NCBI GenBank assembly: GCA_013215275.1
Contig: JABSRF010000009.1
Coordinates: 1-37,579, forward strand
Reading direction: 5' to 3'
Origin: Oligoflexales bacterium
GTDB taxonomy: Bacteria; Bdellovibrionota_B; Oligoflexia; Oligoflexales; Bog-1112
DNA: 37,579 bases
Shown: positions 18,966 through 30,313 of the stretch, piece by piece
Position numbering within the stretch: the stretch's first letter is position 1
Layout: each line of letters begins with the position of its first letter
Translations under genes and position numbers: made by a program
The notes under the pieces: generated by a model
Told to the model about the DNA's origin: nothing
Databases searched by the model: none
Seen by the model: only the letters and a program-made list of their open reading frames with translations

Positions 18966-21842
18966 ATGACACTTTTAATGAACGGAACATGGAAAGAGCA
19001 GTTTGCGAGTCGACACATCGGCCCTGATGTGGGAGAGCAAAAACGAATGCTAGACGCTCTAGGGGTGGGCTCATTAGATGAATTAACAGAGAGTGCAGTT
19101 CCAGAGCCTATCAAGCTCAATCAAGCACTAGCCTTAGATCCTGAAATGAGTGAGGTAGAAGCCTTAAAAGAACTCCGGCAGCTTGCTCAGAAAAATAAGA
19201 TGTATAAAAACTGGATCGGAATGGGTTATGGGAATGCCGTGACACCAGCTGTTATTCAAAGAAATATTCTTGAAAATCCAGGATGGTACACCCAGTATAC
19301 GCCGTATCAACCAGAAATATCTCAAGGTAGGCTTGAGTCTCTCCTTAATTTTCAAACAATGGTCGCAGATTTAACCGGTTTGCCAGTGGCGAATGCGTCT
19401 TTGCTAGACGAGGCAACAGCTGCTGCAGAAGCTATGTCTATGAGTCATAGCCTCAACAATACTGACGGTTCAAAGGGGTATTTTATTTCGTCAAAGTGCC
19501 ACCCACAGGTCATAGAGGTGGTAAAGGGTCGGGCTGAAGCTCTGGGCTTGGATGTTATCGTAGGGGATCATCAAGTCTTTCAGTTTGATTCAGCTTTTTT
19601 TGGGGTGTTGTTGAGCTACCCTAATACCGAAGGGTCCATTGAGGACTACCAAGAATTCATAAAAAGAGCTCATGAGCAGGACGCGTTAGTTTGCATGTGC
19701 TGTGATATCTTTGCTCTGGCTCTATTAACTCCTCCAGGAGAACTGGGGGCTGACATAGCAGTAGGAAATACCCAAAAATTTGGGGTGCCTTTAGGGTATG
19801 GTGGGCCGCATGCAGCTTTTTTTGCGACTCGTGATGAGTTTAAGCGCAAAGTCCCAGGGCGGATCGTTGGAGTTTCGAAAGATGCGTCGGGAAAGCTTGC
19901 TTACCGGCTTGCGTTACAAACTAGAGAGCAGCATATTCGAAGGGAAAAGGCCACCAGCAACATATGTACGGCGCAAGCGCTATTGGCCAATATGGCTAGT
20001 ATGTATGCTGTCTACCATGGCAAGGAGGGCATCACTTCTATTGCGAATCGTATCCATGCCCTTAGCAGCTTGCTTGCGGCAGGGCTCACTGAAATGGGGT
20101 ACCGGCTTAAGCATTCAGCATTTTTTGATACGGTTTTTCTTAGCTTAGATGCTCAAGATAGCAAGGACCTCTATCAGAAAGCCTTAAGCCAAGGTATTAA
20201 TCTTAGGAACATCGAAGGTGGGGGGATTTCCGTTTCCTTTGATGAAAGCACAGATCTAGCAGCTGTCGAAGAGCTGCTCTCAATCTTCAAAAAATCCGAA
20301 AGCAAAGCGATCGACCTTAAGCAACTAGCAAAGACCTCCCCGCAGCACATCCCGGAGTTTGCAGTTCGCACCAGCAGCTTTCTTGAGCACCCAGTTTTTA
20401 AAAGCTATCGCTCCGAAACGGAGCTGATGCGCTATATTAAAAGGCTAGAGCAAAGGGACTTATCGCTGACCACTGCAATGATTCCTTTAGGCTCATGCAC
20501 CATGAAGCTCAACGCTGCATGTGAATTGGCTCCCATTAGTTGGCCAGAGTTTAGCCAGCTTCATCCTTTTGCTCCGAAAGATCAAACTTTAGGCTACCAA
20601 GAGCTTTGTTCAGATCTCGAAAAAATGCTGGCTGAGGTAACGGGCTTCGATGCTGTTTCGCTTCAGCCAAACTCAGGTGCTCAGGGAGAGTATGCTGGAC
20701 TACTGGTGATCAAAGCTCACCTCAAGGAAAGCGGTCAAGGTCACCGAAACATCTGCTTGATTCCAAAGTCTGCCCACGGGACCAACCCAGCAAGTGCTCA
20801 ACTTGCTGGCTTTAAAGTGGTCGGTGTGAAGTGTGATGATTCTGGAAATATTGATTTAGCAGATCTCAAACAAAAGGCCGGTCACTACAAAGAAAACCTT
20901 GGTGCGATCATGGTTACCTACCCCTCCACCCATGGGGTTTTTGAGGAGAGCATTAAGGATGTCTGTAAGGTTATTCATGACCATGGGGGGCAGGTCTACC
21001 TTGATGGGGCAAATTTGAATGCTCAATTATGCTTATGTGCTCCCGGACAATTTGGAGCAGACGTTTGTCACCTCAACCTTCACAAGACATTTGCAATCCC
21101 CCATGGTGGCGGTGGACCAGGTATGGGTCCTATTGCTGTTAAAAGCCACTTATCTCAGTATTTGCCTTCTCATCCAGTCCATAAAACGGGGGGCGCCAAA
21201 GGAATCAGCCCAGTGTCTTCAGCTCCTTATGGGAGTGCGGGCATTCTCCCCATCTCTTGGATGTATCTCAAGCTTTTAGGTCCCAAGGGCCTAAAGCAAG
21301 CAAGCCAAGTTGCGATCTTGAGTGCAAACTATATTGCGAAAAAGCTAGAACAAGCTTACCCAATTCTTTACCGGGCTGAGAATGGCTTAGTTGCCCACGA
21401 GTGCATCATTGATATTAGACCCTTTAAGGCGAGTGCAGGGATTGAAGTGGTCGATATTGCAAAACGCTTGATGGATTACAATTTCCATGCCCCAACTATG
21501 GCCTTTCCTGTGGCAGGTACGTTGATGATCGAGCCAACAGAGAGCGAAGGGCTTGCTGAAATTGATCGCTTCTGTGAGGCGATGCTAAAGATTAGAGATG
21601 AAATCAAGCAAATAGAGTCAGGTGCTTGGACCAAGCAGGACAATCCCTTGAAGAATGCTCCTCACACGGTCCAAAGCCTTTGCCAAGAGTGGGATAAACC
21701 ATACTCGCGAACCGAAGCCTGCTTCCCAACAGCGTCTCAAAGCCAGCAAAAATTTTGGCCATTTGTATCTAGAGTTGATGAAGCTTTTGGTGACAGAAAC
21801 TTTATGTGTACTTGTGGAAGTGTTGATCACAATGAGGGCTGA
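18966..21842 (+). CDS. gcvP: Glycine dehydrogenase (decarboxylating), single-chain P-protein
   Basis: N-terminal FASRHIGPDVGEQKRMLDALG; PLP-site region HLNLHKTFAIPHGGGGPGMGPI; 958 aa. Confidence 0.97.
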   Translation: MTLLMNGTWKEQFASRHIGPDVGEQKRMLDALGVGSLDELTESAVPEPIKLNQALALDPEMSEVEALKELRQLAQKNKMYKNWIGMGYGNAVTPAVIQRNILENPGWYTQYTPYQPEISQGRLESLLNFQTMVADLTGLPVANASLLDEATAAAEAMSMSHSLNNTDGSKGYFISSKCHPQVIEVVKGRAEALGLDVIVGDHQVFQFDSAFFGVLLSYPNTEGSIEDYQEFIKRAHEQDALVCMCCDIFALALLTPPGELGADIAVGNTQKFGVPLGYGGPHAAFFATRDEFKRKVPGRIVGVSKDASGKLAYRLALQTREQHIRREKATSNICTAQALLANMASMYAVYHGKEGITSIANRIHALSSLLAAGLTEMGYRLKHSAFFDTVFLSLDAQDSKDLYQKALSQGINLRNIEGGGISVSFDESTDLAAVEELLSIFKKSESKAIDLKQLAKTSPQHIPEFAVRTSSFLEHPVFKSYRSETELMRYIKRLEQRDLSLTTAMIPLGSCTMKLNAACELAPISWPEFSQLHPFAPKDQTLGYQELCSDLEKMLAEVTGFDAVSLQPNSGAQGEYAGLLVIKAHLKESGQGHRNICLIPKSAHGTNPASAQLAGFKVVGVKCDDSGNIDLADLKQKAGHYKENLGAIMVTYPSTHGVFEESIKDVCKVIHDHGGQVYLDGANLNAQLCLCAPGQFGADVCHLNLHKTFAIPHGGGGPGMGPIAVKSHLSQYLPSHPVHKTGGAKGISPVSSAPYGSAGILPISWMYLKLLGPKGLKQASQVAILSANYIAKKLEQAYPILYRAENGLVAHECIIDIRPFKASAGIEVVDIAKRLMDYNFHAPTMAFPVAGTLMIEPTESEGLAEIDRFCEAMLKIRDEIKQIESGAWTKQDNPLKNAPHTVQSLCQEWDKPYSRTEACFPTASQSQQKFWPFVSRVDEAFGDRNFMCTCGSVDHNEG

Positions 21843-22462
21843 TGGTTCTTAAGGCTAAGCTGGGCTTGCCTTTGAATGTATTTTCCCACGAGGTCATACT
21901 CAACATTCACCACTGCGTTCAGCTCTAACTGAGATAGGTTCGTTTTTGCTATGGTGGTTGGGATGAGCATCAACTCAATAACACTACGGTCTTGGTGGTC
22001 GCTTATTTTGTTGATGGTCAGGCTAACCCCATTGATACAGATGGAGCCTTTGTCAATGATGCAACCAGCTTCAGACGAGGGGATATCAATTCCCACCAAC
22101 CAATACTCGTTGTGTTTTTCCAAGAGGCAAACGCTTGCAATTCCGTCAACATGGCCACTCACCATATGCCCGTCTAACCTGGAATTTAGGGACATGGCCC
22201 GCTCCATATTGACCTGGTCACCATTGGTCAGTTTTCCAAGCTGTGTACAGCGGAGGGTTTCGTGGCTAACGTCGAAGCTTAAGGTGCTATCCGTTAGTTC
22301 GCTAACAGTTAGGCAACAGCCGTTGATTGCAATGCTGTCTCCATGCTTGGCATCTGGGTAGTCATGATTTGCAATGATAAGTTTTGCGGAAACTTGCTCT
22401 GCATCCGAACTCATCTGCATCGATGCAATGGTGCCTGTGCATTCAATAAGTCCTGTAAACAT
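21827..22462 (-). CDS. ribE: Riboflavin synthase alpha subunit
   Basis: MFTGLIECTGTI start; duplicated lumazine-binding domains (SIAINGCCLTVSEL; SICINGVSLTINKI; GHMVSGHVDG). Confidence 0.96.
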   Translation of the reverse strand: MFTGLIECTGTIASMQMSSDAEQVSAKLIIANHDYPDAKHGDSIAINGCCLTVSELTDSTLSFDVSHETLRCTQLGKLTNGDQVNMERAMSLNSRLDGHMVSGHVDGIASVCLLEKHNEYWLVGIDIPSSEAGCIIDKGSICINGVSLTINKISDHQDRSVIELMLIPTTIAKTNLSQLELNAVVNVEYDLVGKYIQRQAQLSLKNHQPSL

Positions 22463-22468
22463 AGTCTC

Positions 22469-22945
22469 TCACTTGTGTTGGAAGTTTGATGATTCCGGGT
22501 GGTTGATCGATTTTAAGATCGAATAAAACTCGTTTGGATCCGTAAAGTCTTTGTAAACTGAGGCGAATCGTACGTAGGCAACGAGGTCAAGCTTATAGAG
22601 GCCTTCCATAATCAACTCACCAAGTTGCCTGCTTGGGACGATTCTTTCACCGATTTCTTGAAGTTTTGCTTCAACCCGCCTAAGCATAAACTCAATTTCT
22701 TCAATCTTTATCTTGCGTTTTTGGCAGGCAATCTGGATGGACCGCAATGCTTTTTCTCGCTGGTAAGGCTGCACGTGACCATCTTTTTTCTTGATATAAA
22801 TTTCTAAAACTTCTTCTTTTTCATAGGTGGTGAAACGGTTTTCGCAGTTTCGACAGATTCTTCTGCGCCGAACACTCCTACCGTCGTTGGTGAGCCGGCT
22901 TTCTAAAACTTTGGTCTCATCACATCCACAGCGAGTGCATTTCAT
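22469..22945 (-). CDS. nrdR: Transcriptional repressor NrdR
   Basis: [42 protein letters not shown] zinc ribbon and ATP-cone; ATG overlaps the glyA TGA (ATGA), so this start is preferred to the longer ORF call at 22957. Confidence 0.95.
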   Translation of the reverse strand: MKCTRCGCDETKVLESRLTNDGRSVRRRRICRNCENRFTTYEKEEVLEIYIKKKDGHVQPYQREKALRSIQIACQKRKIKIEEIEFMLRRVEAKLQEIGERIVPSRQLGELIMEGLYKLDLVAYVRFASVYKDFTDPNEFYSILKSINHPESSNFQHK

Positions 22946-24213
22946 GATGATAACCACTCTGGATAAAGAGGAAATGCGGAGGCAAGTTTCATGACTCTTG
23001 TTTTAATACCTTCTAGTTTTTCTTCCTGGCTCTGATCAATGGCTGAAAAAACCTCTTTAATCAGGCTTGCTATTTGCTTCATTTCCGATTCTTTCATACC
23101 TCTGCTAGTAACGGCAGGGGTTCCGATTCTTACTCCACTAGTCACGAAGGGGCTACGAGGCTCGTTTGGTACGGTGTTTTTGTTAAGCGTAATCTCAACT
23201 TTTTCCAAGCCTTCTTCCAGTTGCTTACCACTAATGTCTGTATCTGATAAATCGATTAAGACGAGGTGGTTGTCACTGCCGTTTGATACAAGCTTGAACC
23301 CAGAGCCTAAAAGTGACTCAGCTAAAGATTTGGTGTTACTAATCACTTGTTTCTGATAATTGACAAACTCTTCAGCCATTGCCTCTTTAAAGCAAACAGC
23401 TTTTGCTGCAATGACGTGCTCAAGAGGCCCACCCTGGGTGCCAGGGAACACGCCTTTATTGAGTGCTGCAGAAAGAGACTCATCATTCCATAAAATGATG
23501 CCTCCTCGCGGTCCTCTCAGGGTCTTATGGGTTGTGGACGTCACCACGTGCGCATGAGGGATTGGACTAGGATGACAATTTGCAGCAACCAAACCAGCAA
23601 TATGTGCCATATCGACAAGTAGGTATGCTCCAACCTCATCAGCGATCTCACGAAACTTTTTGAAGTCGATTGTTCTAGCGTACGCACTTGCACCTGCGAT
23701 TAGGACCTTTGGCTTTACCTCTTTTGCTTTTGCCAAAACCTGGTCCATATCGAGCATACCAGTTTCTGGGTTTAAGCCATAGAAATGAGACTCATACAGG
23801 CGTCCGGAAAAATTGACCTTTGAGCCATGGGTAAGGTGGCCACCATGAGATAAGTCCATCCCAAGGATGCGATCACCTTTTTCTGCCAAAGCTAAGAGCA
23901 CAGCAGCGTTCGCTTGAGCTCCAGAGTGAGGCTGAACGTTTGCGAAGTTGGCGCTAAACAGCTTGCAAACTCGTTCTATAGCTAGGTTTTCGAGCTTGTC
24001 GACTTCACTGCAGCCTCCATAGTAGCGCTTTCCAGGGCGTCCTTCTGCATACTTATTGGTCATGATGTTACCCATGCAAGCAATAAGCTGGGGGGAAGCA
24101 AAGTTTTCTGAAGCGATTAACTCAATGCCTTCTGACTGACGTTTCAATTCAGCTTCAATTAACTCGTAAACTTCACCATCGTAAGAACTGAGGATTTCCC
24201 AGGGTTTAGTCAA
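22942..24213 (-). CDS. glyA: Serine hydroxymethyltransferase
   Basis: [33 protein letters not shown]-lysine motif; 423 aa. Confidence 0.98.
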   Translation of the reverse strand: MTKPWEILSSYDGEVYELIEAELKRQSEGIELIASENFASPQLIACMGNIMTNKYAEGRPGKRYYGGCSEVDKLENLAIERVCKLFSANFANVQPHSGAQANAAVLLALAEKGDRILGMDLSHGGHLTHGSKVNFSGRLYESHFYGLNPETGMLDMDQVLAKAKEVKPKVLIAGASAYARTIDFKKFREIADEVGAYLLVDMAHIAGLVAANCHPSPIPHAHVVTSTTHKTLRGPRGGIILWNDESLSAALNKGVFPGTQGGPLEHVIAAKAVCFKEAMAEEFVNYQKQVISNTKSLAESLLGSGFKLVSNGSDNHLVLIDLSDTDISGKQLEEGLEKVEITLNKNTVPNEPRSPFVTSGVRIGTPAVTSRGMKESEMKQIASLIKEVFSAIDQSQEEKLEGIKTRVMKLASAFPLYPEWLSS

Positions 24214-24226
24214 AGCGCTGCTCCTT

Positions 24227-24697
24227 CTAGTTCGTCTTAAAATTCTTTTGTTCGATGCTTGTAACTTTGTCTAGTCGCGACCTGTGGCGATCGCCTCCAA
24301 ATGGAGTTTCAACCCATATTTTAACAATATCTAAAGCTCGGTAATGATTAAGAGTCCGAGAACCTAGGCAGAGGCAGTTACTGTCATTGTGCTCCCGGCT
24401 CATGCGGCTGCTGTACTCATCCCAGACTGAGCATGCTCTCACGCTGGGATATTTGTTTGCAGTAATGCACATACCAATGCCGGTTCCACAAATAGCAATA
24501 GCGCCGTCAATTTTTTGATTGGAGACTGCCTCAGCAAGCTTAGCTGCATAATCAGGGTAATCAACTGACTCAGTGGAGTTGCAGTCAACTCCAAAGTCAA
24601 TGACCTCAAGGCCCTGCTCGCTCAGAAATTCCAGGATCGTTTTCTTTAAATCTTTACCGGCATGATCAGAGGCGATACCAAGCTTTTTAAAAACCAA
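24227..24697 (-). CDS. rpiB: Ribose-5-phosphate isomerase B
   Basis: [49 protein letters not shown]. Confidence 0.95.
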   Translation of the reverse strand: MVFKKLGIASDHAGKDLKKTILEFLSEQGLEVIDFGVDCNSTESVDYPDYAAKLAEAVSNQKIDGAIAICGTGIGMCITANKYPSVRACSVWDEYSSRMSREHNDSNCLCLGSRTLNHYRALDIVKIWVETPFGGDRHRSRLDKVTSIEQKNFKTN

Positions 24698-24755
24698 TTT
24701 ATCCTCCAGCCGATTGAGAAAAGGCCTTTTGGGCTCTTAAGGAAGGGGTGTGGGG

Positions 24756-24998
24756 CTAAACTTCTTCAACTTTTTTGACGAAGTTTACCGCATCGTCCAC
24801 AGTACGAATGTTCTCAGCTTCTTCGTCAGGAATATCAATTCCAAAAGCTTCTTCCATAGCCATAACTAACTCAACAATGTCCAAGGAATCAGCTCCGAGG
24901 TCTTCTATGAATTTAGCCTTTGCAACTACAGAGCTTTCTTCTACACCTAGTTGATTGACTATTATTTGTTTCACCTTATCTTCTACTGATTCGGACAT
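24756..24998 (-). CDS. acpP: Acyl carrier protein
   Basis: [24 protein letters not shown]...[28 protein letters not shown] phosphopantetheine-site motif; internal start preferred over 25040. Confidence 0.96.
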   Translation of the reverse strand: MSESVEDKVKQIIVNQLGVEESSVVAKAKFIEDLGADSLDIVELVMAMEEAFGIDIPDEEAENIRTVDDAVNFVKKVEEV

Positions 24999-25081
24999 TA
25001 TCTTTTCTCCACAAAACAATGATGCCAGTGCAAAAGGCATGGCAGCTTATAAAAATATCTATACCAACGTTGCCTGTTATA

Positions 25082-25106
25082 AATGCTATACAATCTGCAT
25101 AGCATT
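25082..25106. promoter_or_regulatory. Perfect 8-bp inverted repeat AATGCTAT-N9-ATAGCATT upstream of acpP
   Basis: Direct reading of both arms; located ~85-110 nt upstream of the acpP start, in the intergenic region. Confidence 0.55.
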
Positions 25107-25255
25107 CCTACAATCACAAAAACCCATCCTTTTTGCGTCGTTTTCCTTTAATAGGCAATAAAAACGCATACGCAATAAGACACGTCATGCTAAAAGCCTT
25201 TTTTACAAAAGTCAAGATAGGGAGTATGATGGCCGGAATTACCTAGGGAGGCTCT

Positions 25256-25987
25256 TTAGGACTCTACCGTTTGCCCGTCTGCAGCTAAATTCTGAAGTTC
25301 AAAAGAACTTTTTAGGGCTTCTTCCGCTGAACTTAGGATTTCAGTGACTTGTTCTTTGCTAAAACTAGCTTTCTCAGCAGTCCCTTGGACCTCCAAAAAC
25401 TTACCGCTATGAGTCATGACGACATTCATATCGGTATCAGCGTTACTATCCTCTTTATAGTCGAGGTCAACATAAACTTCGTCTTTAATGAGGCCAACAG
25501 AAACGGCTCCAACTCCATCAATAAGTGGGTTCTTTTTCAGTTTGCCGCTTCTAATAAGTTTATCGACAGCAATCTTTAAAGCTACGTAAGCACCAGTTAT
25601 TGCTGCTGTTCTTGTTCCGCCGTCTGCTTGCAAAACGTCGCAGTCAACCATGAAGGTCATATCTGGACACTTGTTGAAATCCATGACGCCTCTTAGGCTT
25701 CTGCCAATTAAGCGTTGAATTTCTTGGGTGCGCCCACCGATATGGTTCCGCTCCCGTTTCGTCCTTGAGTGGGTTGCACTCGGTAGCATGGAGTACTCAG
25801 CGGTAAGCCAACCCTGAGGAGGCCTGACATTGCGCATCCAATTAGGAACGGAGTCTTCAACGTTTACGGTACAAAGTACCCTAGTTTCCCCCGTTTCAAT
25901 CAGTACACTTCCATTAGGATTTTTCGTGAAGTTAGGAGTAATTCTAATTGGTCTTAATTGGCTGGTAGCGCGCCCATCATGTCTCAT
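25256..25987 (-). CDS. rph: Ribonuclease PH
   Basis: MRHDGRATSQLRPIRI; GWLTAEYSMLPSATHSRTKRE; DCDVLQADGGTRTAAITGAYVAL. Confidence 0.97.
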   Translation of the reverse strand: MRHDGRATSQLRPIRITPNFTKNPNGSVLIETGETRVLCTVNVEDSVPNWMRNVRPPQGWLTAEYSMLPSATHSRTKRERNHIGGRTQEIQRLIGRSLRGVMDFNKCPDMTFMVDCDVLQADGGTRTAAITGAYVALKIAVDKLIRSGKLKKNPLIDGVGAVSVGLIKDEVYVDLDYKEDSNADTDMNVVMTHSGKFLEVQGTAEKASFSKEQVTEILSSAEEALKSSFELQNLAADGQTVES

Positions 25988-26078
25988 AATCTATTCCCAG
26001 GGTACCGTGTAAGTGATTCTAATCCATAAGTTTCCGGCCAATGACCTTACCTCATGGTTGAAAATCTGTCTAGAACTC

Positions 26079-26441
26079 CTATTTTATCAGAGTTCTCCAA
26101 ACATCTTCCTTAAAACCTACCGCAGTTTGCTGAGCGTTTATACAAAGAAATGGGCGCTTGACCAACATGCCGTTCTCTTGGAGAAGCTCTAGGGCCTCAC
26201 TTTCCTCCATGTCCGCGAGCTTCTTAGATAAACCCATTTCTCGGTATAACTGACCAGAGGTATTGAAAAGCTTCTTGAGCTGTCCATCATTTTGCTCCAA
26301 GGCTAATTTTAGCTCTTTTTTTGAAGGGGGCTTAAGCTCGATGGCATACAACTCATACTCGAAGCTTTCACCATCTAAAAACTTAATCGCTTTCTTACAT
26401 GTCTGACAATTTTTGTAAGCGTATAGCTTAGACTTTTTCAA
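26079..26441 (-). CDS. Spx/ArsC-family (thioredoxin-fold) protein, probable TTG start
   Basis: KLYAYKNCQTCKKAIKFLDGESFEYELYAI CxxC and NGMLVKRPFL ArsC/Spx motif; TTG at 26441 avoids the overlap with purF implied by the ORF at 26504. Confidence 0.85.
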   Translation of the reverse strand: MKKSKLYAYKNCQTCKKAIKFLDGESFEYELYAIELKPPSKKELKLALEQNDGQLKKLFNTSGQLYREMGLSKKLADMEESEALELLQENGMLVKRPFLCINAQQTAVGFKEDVWRTLIK

Positions 26442-26458
26442 TTTGGAACCTTTATTTT

Positions 26459-27889
26459 CTACGCAAATTTTACAGAATCTGTAGGCTGTTCGGGAATTTC
26501 GCAAAAGATTTTTTCTGGATACCTACCGGTAAAACAGGCATAACAGTAACCTTCTGACCCAGCTGGCTGCAGAGCTTCCTTGAGGCCATCGACACTTAAG
26601 TATGCCATGGTATCTGCCCCCAGCATTGAGCATATTTCTTTTAGGGTTTTTTGAGCTGCTAAGAGTTTTTTCCGGTCAGGAGTGGAGACCCCATAATAAC
26701 AGGAGTGTGTTATGGGGGGAGATCCAACGCGGAAATGTATTTCGCTTGCTCCCGCGTTTCTGAGCATTTGGACAATCTTTACACAGGTGGTTCCCCGCAC
26801 GACAGAATCATCAATAACGACAATCCGCTTACCTTTTAGGACTGACTTGACTGGGTTGAGCTTAAGTTTTACCCCAAAATCTCGTTTCGATTGGTAAGGA
26901 TCTATGAAAGTCCTTCCCACGTAATGGTTTCGTACCAAGCCAAGTTCGAGTGGGATGCCAGAACTTTGGGAGTATCCTATAGCCATTGGCACTCCTGAAT
27001 CAGGAACGGCTAGAACCAAATCAGCTTCCACCGGAGACTCTTTGGCAAGAACTTCTCCCATTCTTTTGCGCAGCTCATAAATGGATTCGTTTGCTATGCG
27101 GCTATCTGGCCTGGAAAAATAAATGGGCTCGAAAGCGCAGGCAGCTTTTCTTTCAGGCTTGGGTATGGGGAAAAAGGATTCAATCCCTGAACGAGACAAG
27201 CGCACCACTTCACCAGGCTCCACCTCTCGTACAAACTCTGCTCCGACTAAGTCTAGGGCGCAGGTTTCGCTTGCAAGCATCCAGGCTGAGTCTTTCTTAC
27301 CTAAAACTAAGGGACGAAACCCGTAGGGGTCTCTAATTCCGTAAAGCCTATCTTTAGCAATGATGGTGAGGGCATAAGCACCTCTCACCTGCTCCATCAC
27401 CTGGGAAATTCGTTCCCTCAAACGGGACTTACGACTTTTCGCTAACAGATGAATAAACACTTCCGAATCGGTGGTGGTCGTAAAGATGCTCCCGCTTTCT
27501 TCTAAAGATTTTCTCAGGATTGATGCATTAGTGAGGTTACCATTATGGGCAATAGCTACGGGGCCATGGTGAGGGGTGCGAAAGATAAATGGCTGGATGT
27601 TTTGTACTAGTTGACCGCCTTGGGTCGAGTACCGTACGTGCCCAATCCCAAGATCGCCTTTTAGTTTTTGAAGGGCTTCTTCCTGGACACTATCAGAAAC
27701 GGTGCCTAAAGCTTTATGATCTCTGGGCTCTAAGTAGGTCTCTTTGTCTTCAAAGGTCGTGATGCCAAAGGCCTCTTGGCCTCGATGCTGAAGAGCATAG
27801 AGACCCAGGTACAATGCCTGAGCTGCATCATTGCTACCAATGATTCCTACGACTCCACATTCTTCGTTCCATGTCTCTTCATCTAGCAT
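26459..27889 (-). CDS. purF: Amidophosphoribosyltransferase
   Basis: ECGVVGIIG after short propeptide; ALQHRGQEAFGI; PRPP motif RIVVIDDSVVRGTT. Confidence 0.97.
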   Translation of the reverse strand: MLDEETWNEECGVVGIIGSNDAAQALYLGLYALQHRGQEAFGITTFEDKETYLEPRDHKALGTVSDSVQEEALQKLKGDLGIGHVRYSTQGGQLVQNIQPFIFRTPHHGPVAIAHNGNLTNASILRKSLEESGSIFTTTTDSEVFIHLLAKSRKSRLRERISQVMEQVRGAYALTIIAKDRLYGIRDPYGFRPLVLGKKDSAWMLASETCALDLVGAEFVREVEPGEVVRLSRSGIESFFPIPKPERKAACAFEPIYFSRPDSRIANESIYELRKRMGEVLAKESPVEADLVLAVPDSGVPMAIGYSQSSGIPLELGLVRNHYVGRTFIDPYQSKRDFGVKLKLNPVKSVLKGKRIVVIDDSVVRGTTCVKIVQMLRNAGASEIHFRVGSPPITHSCYYGVSTPDRKKLLAAQKTLKEICSMLGADTMAYLSVDGLKEALQPAGSEGYCYACFTGRYPEKIFCEIPEQPTDSVKFA

Positions 27890-27948
27890 GAGATCTTCCC
27901 TAAGTTCATGAATTGGTTGTGACGAGCTAGCCTTTTTTTGTAAGACTC

Positions 27949-30240
27949 TTAAAAGGACTGCTGCTTATAAAGTGACTGTAGTTCTTTTTTGTCCAAGCAA
28001 GTGTCCGCAATCAAAATACTCTCTTCTTTTGAAATGGCACCTATTTTTTCAAGTTTGCAGTAGTTTGAGTTTAAAGAAGCAAGCTCATCCTCTGTCAGCT
28101 CTGTCTTACAAACGAGCAGATAGCTGGCTGCTTCCTCACAAAAATCTGCTATGGTAAGTGGAGCGTCCCATCGCAAGCCAAAATCAGAGTGAAGGGCCAT
28201 TTTCAAGCTCGTCGCAAAAGCACCTCCACTGCCTAGGTCACGTGCAGCAATGAGCAAACCTTTGGATATTAGCTTGTGGATTATCGAACGGGATGCTTCT
28301 TCGCAATCCCATGAAATTGGTGTGAGCTCACCATTTCGGGTTGGGACCTTAAGAATTTTTGAGATTGTGGATGCTGAAAAGTTTCCTGACTTATTTGCTG
28401 GCCCTAAAAGGTACAGCTTACCTTCTCGGTTGGGTAAAGCAGGGATGGCGTTTCTAACATCTTCGATCTTTCCAACCATTCCGATCATTGGCGTTGGAGC
28501 AATGCTGGCGCCATCGGTCTCATTGTAGAGGCTAACATTACCGCTTACGACTGGGATATTAAGCTGCTCACAAGCTGCCTTGATACCGTCTACACCTTGA
28601 GAAAAGCTTTCCATAACCTCTGGGTCACAAGGATTTCCGTAATTCAAGCAATCTGTTATGGCTAAGGGCTTCGAGCCGGTTGCAATAATCGAGCGTGCAG
28701 CTTTCATCACACTGTGAGAGGCTCCAAGCATAGGGTCTACTTGGCAATAAGTCTCAAGGCAGGCAGTGCTCGCTGCGATTCCTAAGTAGGGAGGCAAGTC
28801 TGTAATCTCACCTAAGTCATGGTTTTGAGGGTCTATCCATAACACTGCAGCGCCTTGCTCAGAGGGGCCAAGGATGGTTTTATTGCCAATATGATGATCA
28901 TACTGACTGTAAACCCATGAGCTATCATGCATTTGAGCAACGGTGAGCCTCACCAGGCTCTCTTGGGTGTGCTTGGAAAATTCCTCAGCTAGACTGGCTG
29001 AAATATGATCCTTGCTGGTCTTGTTGCTTGTTGTAAGCTGTTGCCGAGGTCGGTCATAACAGGGAGCGCTAGCAGCTAGTAGACTAACGGGGACGTCTAA
29101 ATCCCTAATACCTTTGTAAATGGCTTCAACCCTTCCAGTGTTGGTAACCTTGCCAATGATGGCGTGTGAAAGCTGCCATTTGTCAAAAATACGCTTCAAT
29201 TGCGGCCATTTATGCTCTTCCACCACCATTGCCATTCGCTCCTGAGACTCTGAAAGCAATAGCTCGTAGGCACTCATGCTCGTGGTTCTAACAGGAACTT
29301 TTTCTAGGTCAATCAGCAGGCCGCTATTACCTCTGTCTGCCATTTCAAATAGGGATGAAGTTAAGCCTGCAGCCCCCATGTCTTGTATGCCAACGACGAG
29401 GTTTTCTCGTAAAGCTTCTAAGGTTGCTTCCAACAGAAGCTTTTCACAGAAGGGGTCTCCCACCTGGATTGCTGATCGCTCAGCAGCATCGCCTGAGTCG
29501 AAGCTATCTGATGCCATGGTAGCCCCATGAATACCATCTCTACCCGTGGCAGATCCTAGATAAACAACAAGATTGCCTTCGCCTGATGCATGCCCTTTGA
29601 AAATGGCATCTTCGTGGATCACCCCTACCGTCATAGCATTGACGAGGATATTGCCATTATATGAGCTGTCAAAAGTAACACTACCACCAACGGTCGGAAC
29701 TCCAATGCAGTTGCCGTAATCTCCGATTCCCTTTACGACTCCGGTCGCTAGCCAAGGGGTTTTCTTATGGCTTTTTTCCCCAAATCGCAGGGAGTTCAAG
29801 TTCGCAATGGGGCGAGCTCCCATGCAAAAAACGTCACGTAAAATGCCACCCACTCCGGTGGCTGCGCCTTGGTATGGATCGATGAAGCTTGGATGGTTGT
29901 GACTTTCCATTTTGAAAGCGACACAAAGTTGATTCCATACCCTCACGACTCCGGCGTTTTCTCCGGGGCCTACCACAACATCTTCTCCCTTGCTGGGCAG
30001 GCGTCTTAAATGTACTCGCGAGGACTTATAGCTGCAGTGCTCACTCCACATAGCAGAGAAGACACCTAACTCAGCCAGGCTTGGATTCCTTCCTAGTATT
30101 TCGATAATTTTTGAAAACTCAGCTTCGGAAAGTTTGTGCTGTTCAAGCATTCTTTGGGTGTAGTGCTCGTCTCCAGAAGGGTTAAAGTTCTCAGCATGTT
30201 TTAAATTTTGTGATAAATGAGGAAATTGCGAACCAGTCAT
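27949..30240 (-). CDS. purL: Phosphoribosylformylglycinamidine synthase subunit PurL
   Basis: [66 protein letters not shown]. Confidence 0.97.
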   Translation of the reverse strand: MTGSQFPHLSQNLKHAENFNPSGDEHYTQRMLEQHKLSEAEFSKIIEILGRNPSLAELGVFSAMWSEHCSYKSSRVHLRRLPSKGEDVVVGPGENAGVVRVWNQLCVAFKMESHNHPSFIDPYQGAATGVGGILRDVFCMGARPIANLNSLRFGEKSHKKTPWLATGVVKGIGDYGNCIGVPTVGGSVTFDSSYNGNILVNAMTVGVIHEDAIFKGHASGEGNLVVYLGSATGRDGIHGATMASDSFDSGDAAERSAIQVGDPFCEKLLLEATLEALRENLVVGIQDMGAAGLTSSLFEMADRGNSGLLIDLEKVPVRTTSMSAYELLLSESQERMAMVVEEHKWPQLKRIFDKWQLSHAIIGKVTNTGRVEAIYKGIRDLDVPVSLLAASAPCYDRPRQQLTTSNKTSKDHISASLAEEFSKHTQESLVRLTVAQMHDSSWVYSQYDHHIGNKTILGPSEQGAAVLWIDPQNHDLGEITDLPPYLGIAASTACLETYCQVDPMLGASHSVMKAARSIIATGSKPLAITDCLNYGNPCDPEVMESFSQGVDGIKAACEQLNIPVVSGNVSLYNETDGASIAPTPMIGMVGKIEDVRNAIPALPNREGKLYLLGPANKSGNFSASTISKILKVPTRNGELTPISWDCEEASRSIIHKLISKGLLIAARDLGSGGAFATSLKMALHSDFGLRWDAPLTIADFCEEAASYLLVCKTELTEDELASLNSNYCKLEKIGAISKEESILIADTCLDKKELQSLYKQQSF

Positions 30241-30313
30241 AGAAACATCCTTGGTAAAGATGGTGTTTGAATTGGGGCCTGTGAATTTTCTTTCAAAATC
30301 CGAAGGAAGCTGC

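Noticed and set aside
21951-22361. 136-aa ORF antisense to ribE
   Set aside because: Shadow ORF on the opposite strand of a strongly supported gene; no family motif.
24719-24730. AAAAGGCCTTTT palindrome between acpP and rpiB
   Set aside because: Possible weak terminator/attenuator for acpP but the G+C stem is too short to call confidently.
26986-27336. 116-aa ORF antisense to purF
   Set aside because: Shadow ORF; no RBS or domain evidence.
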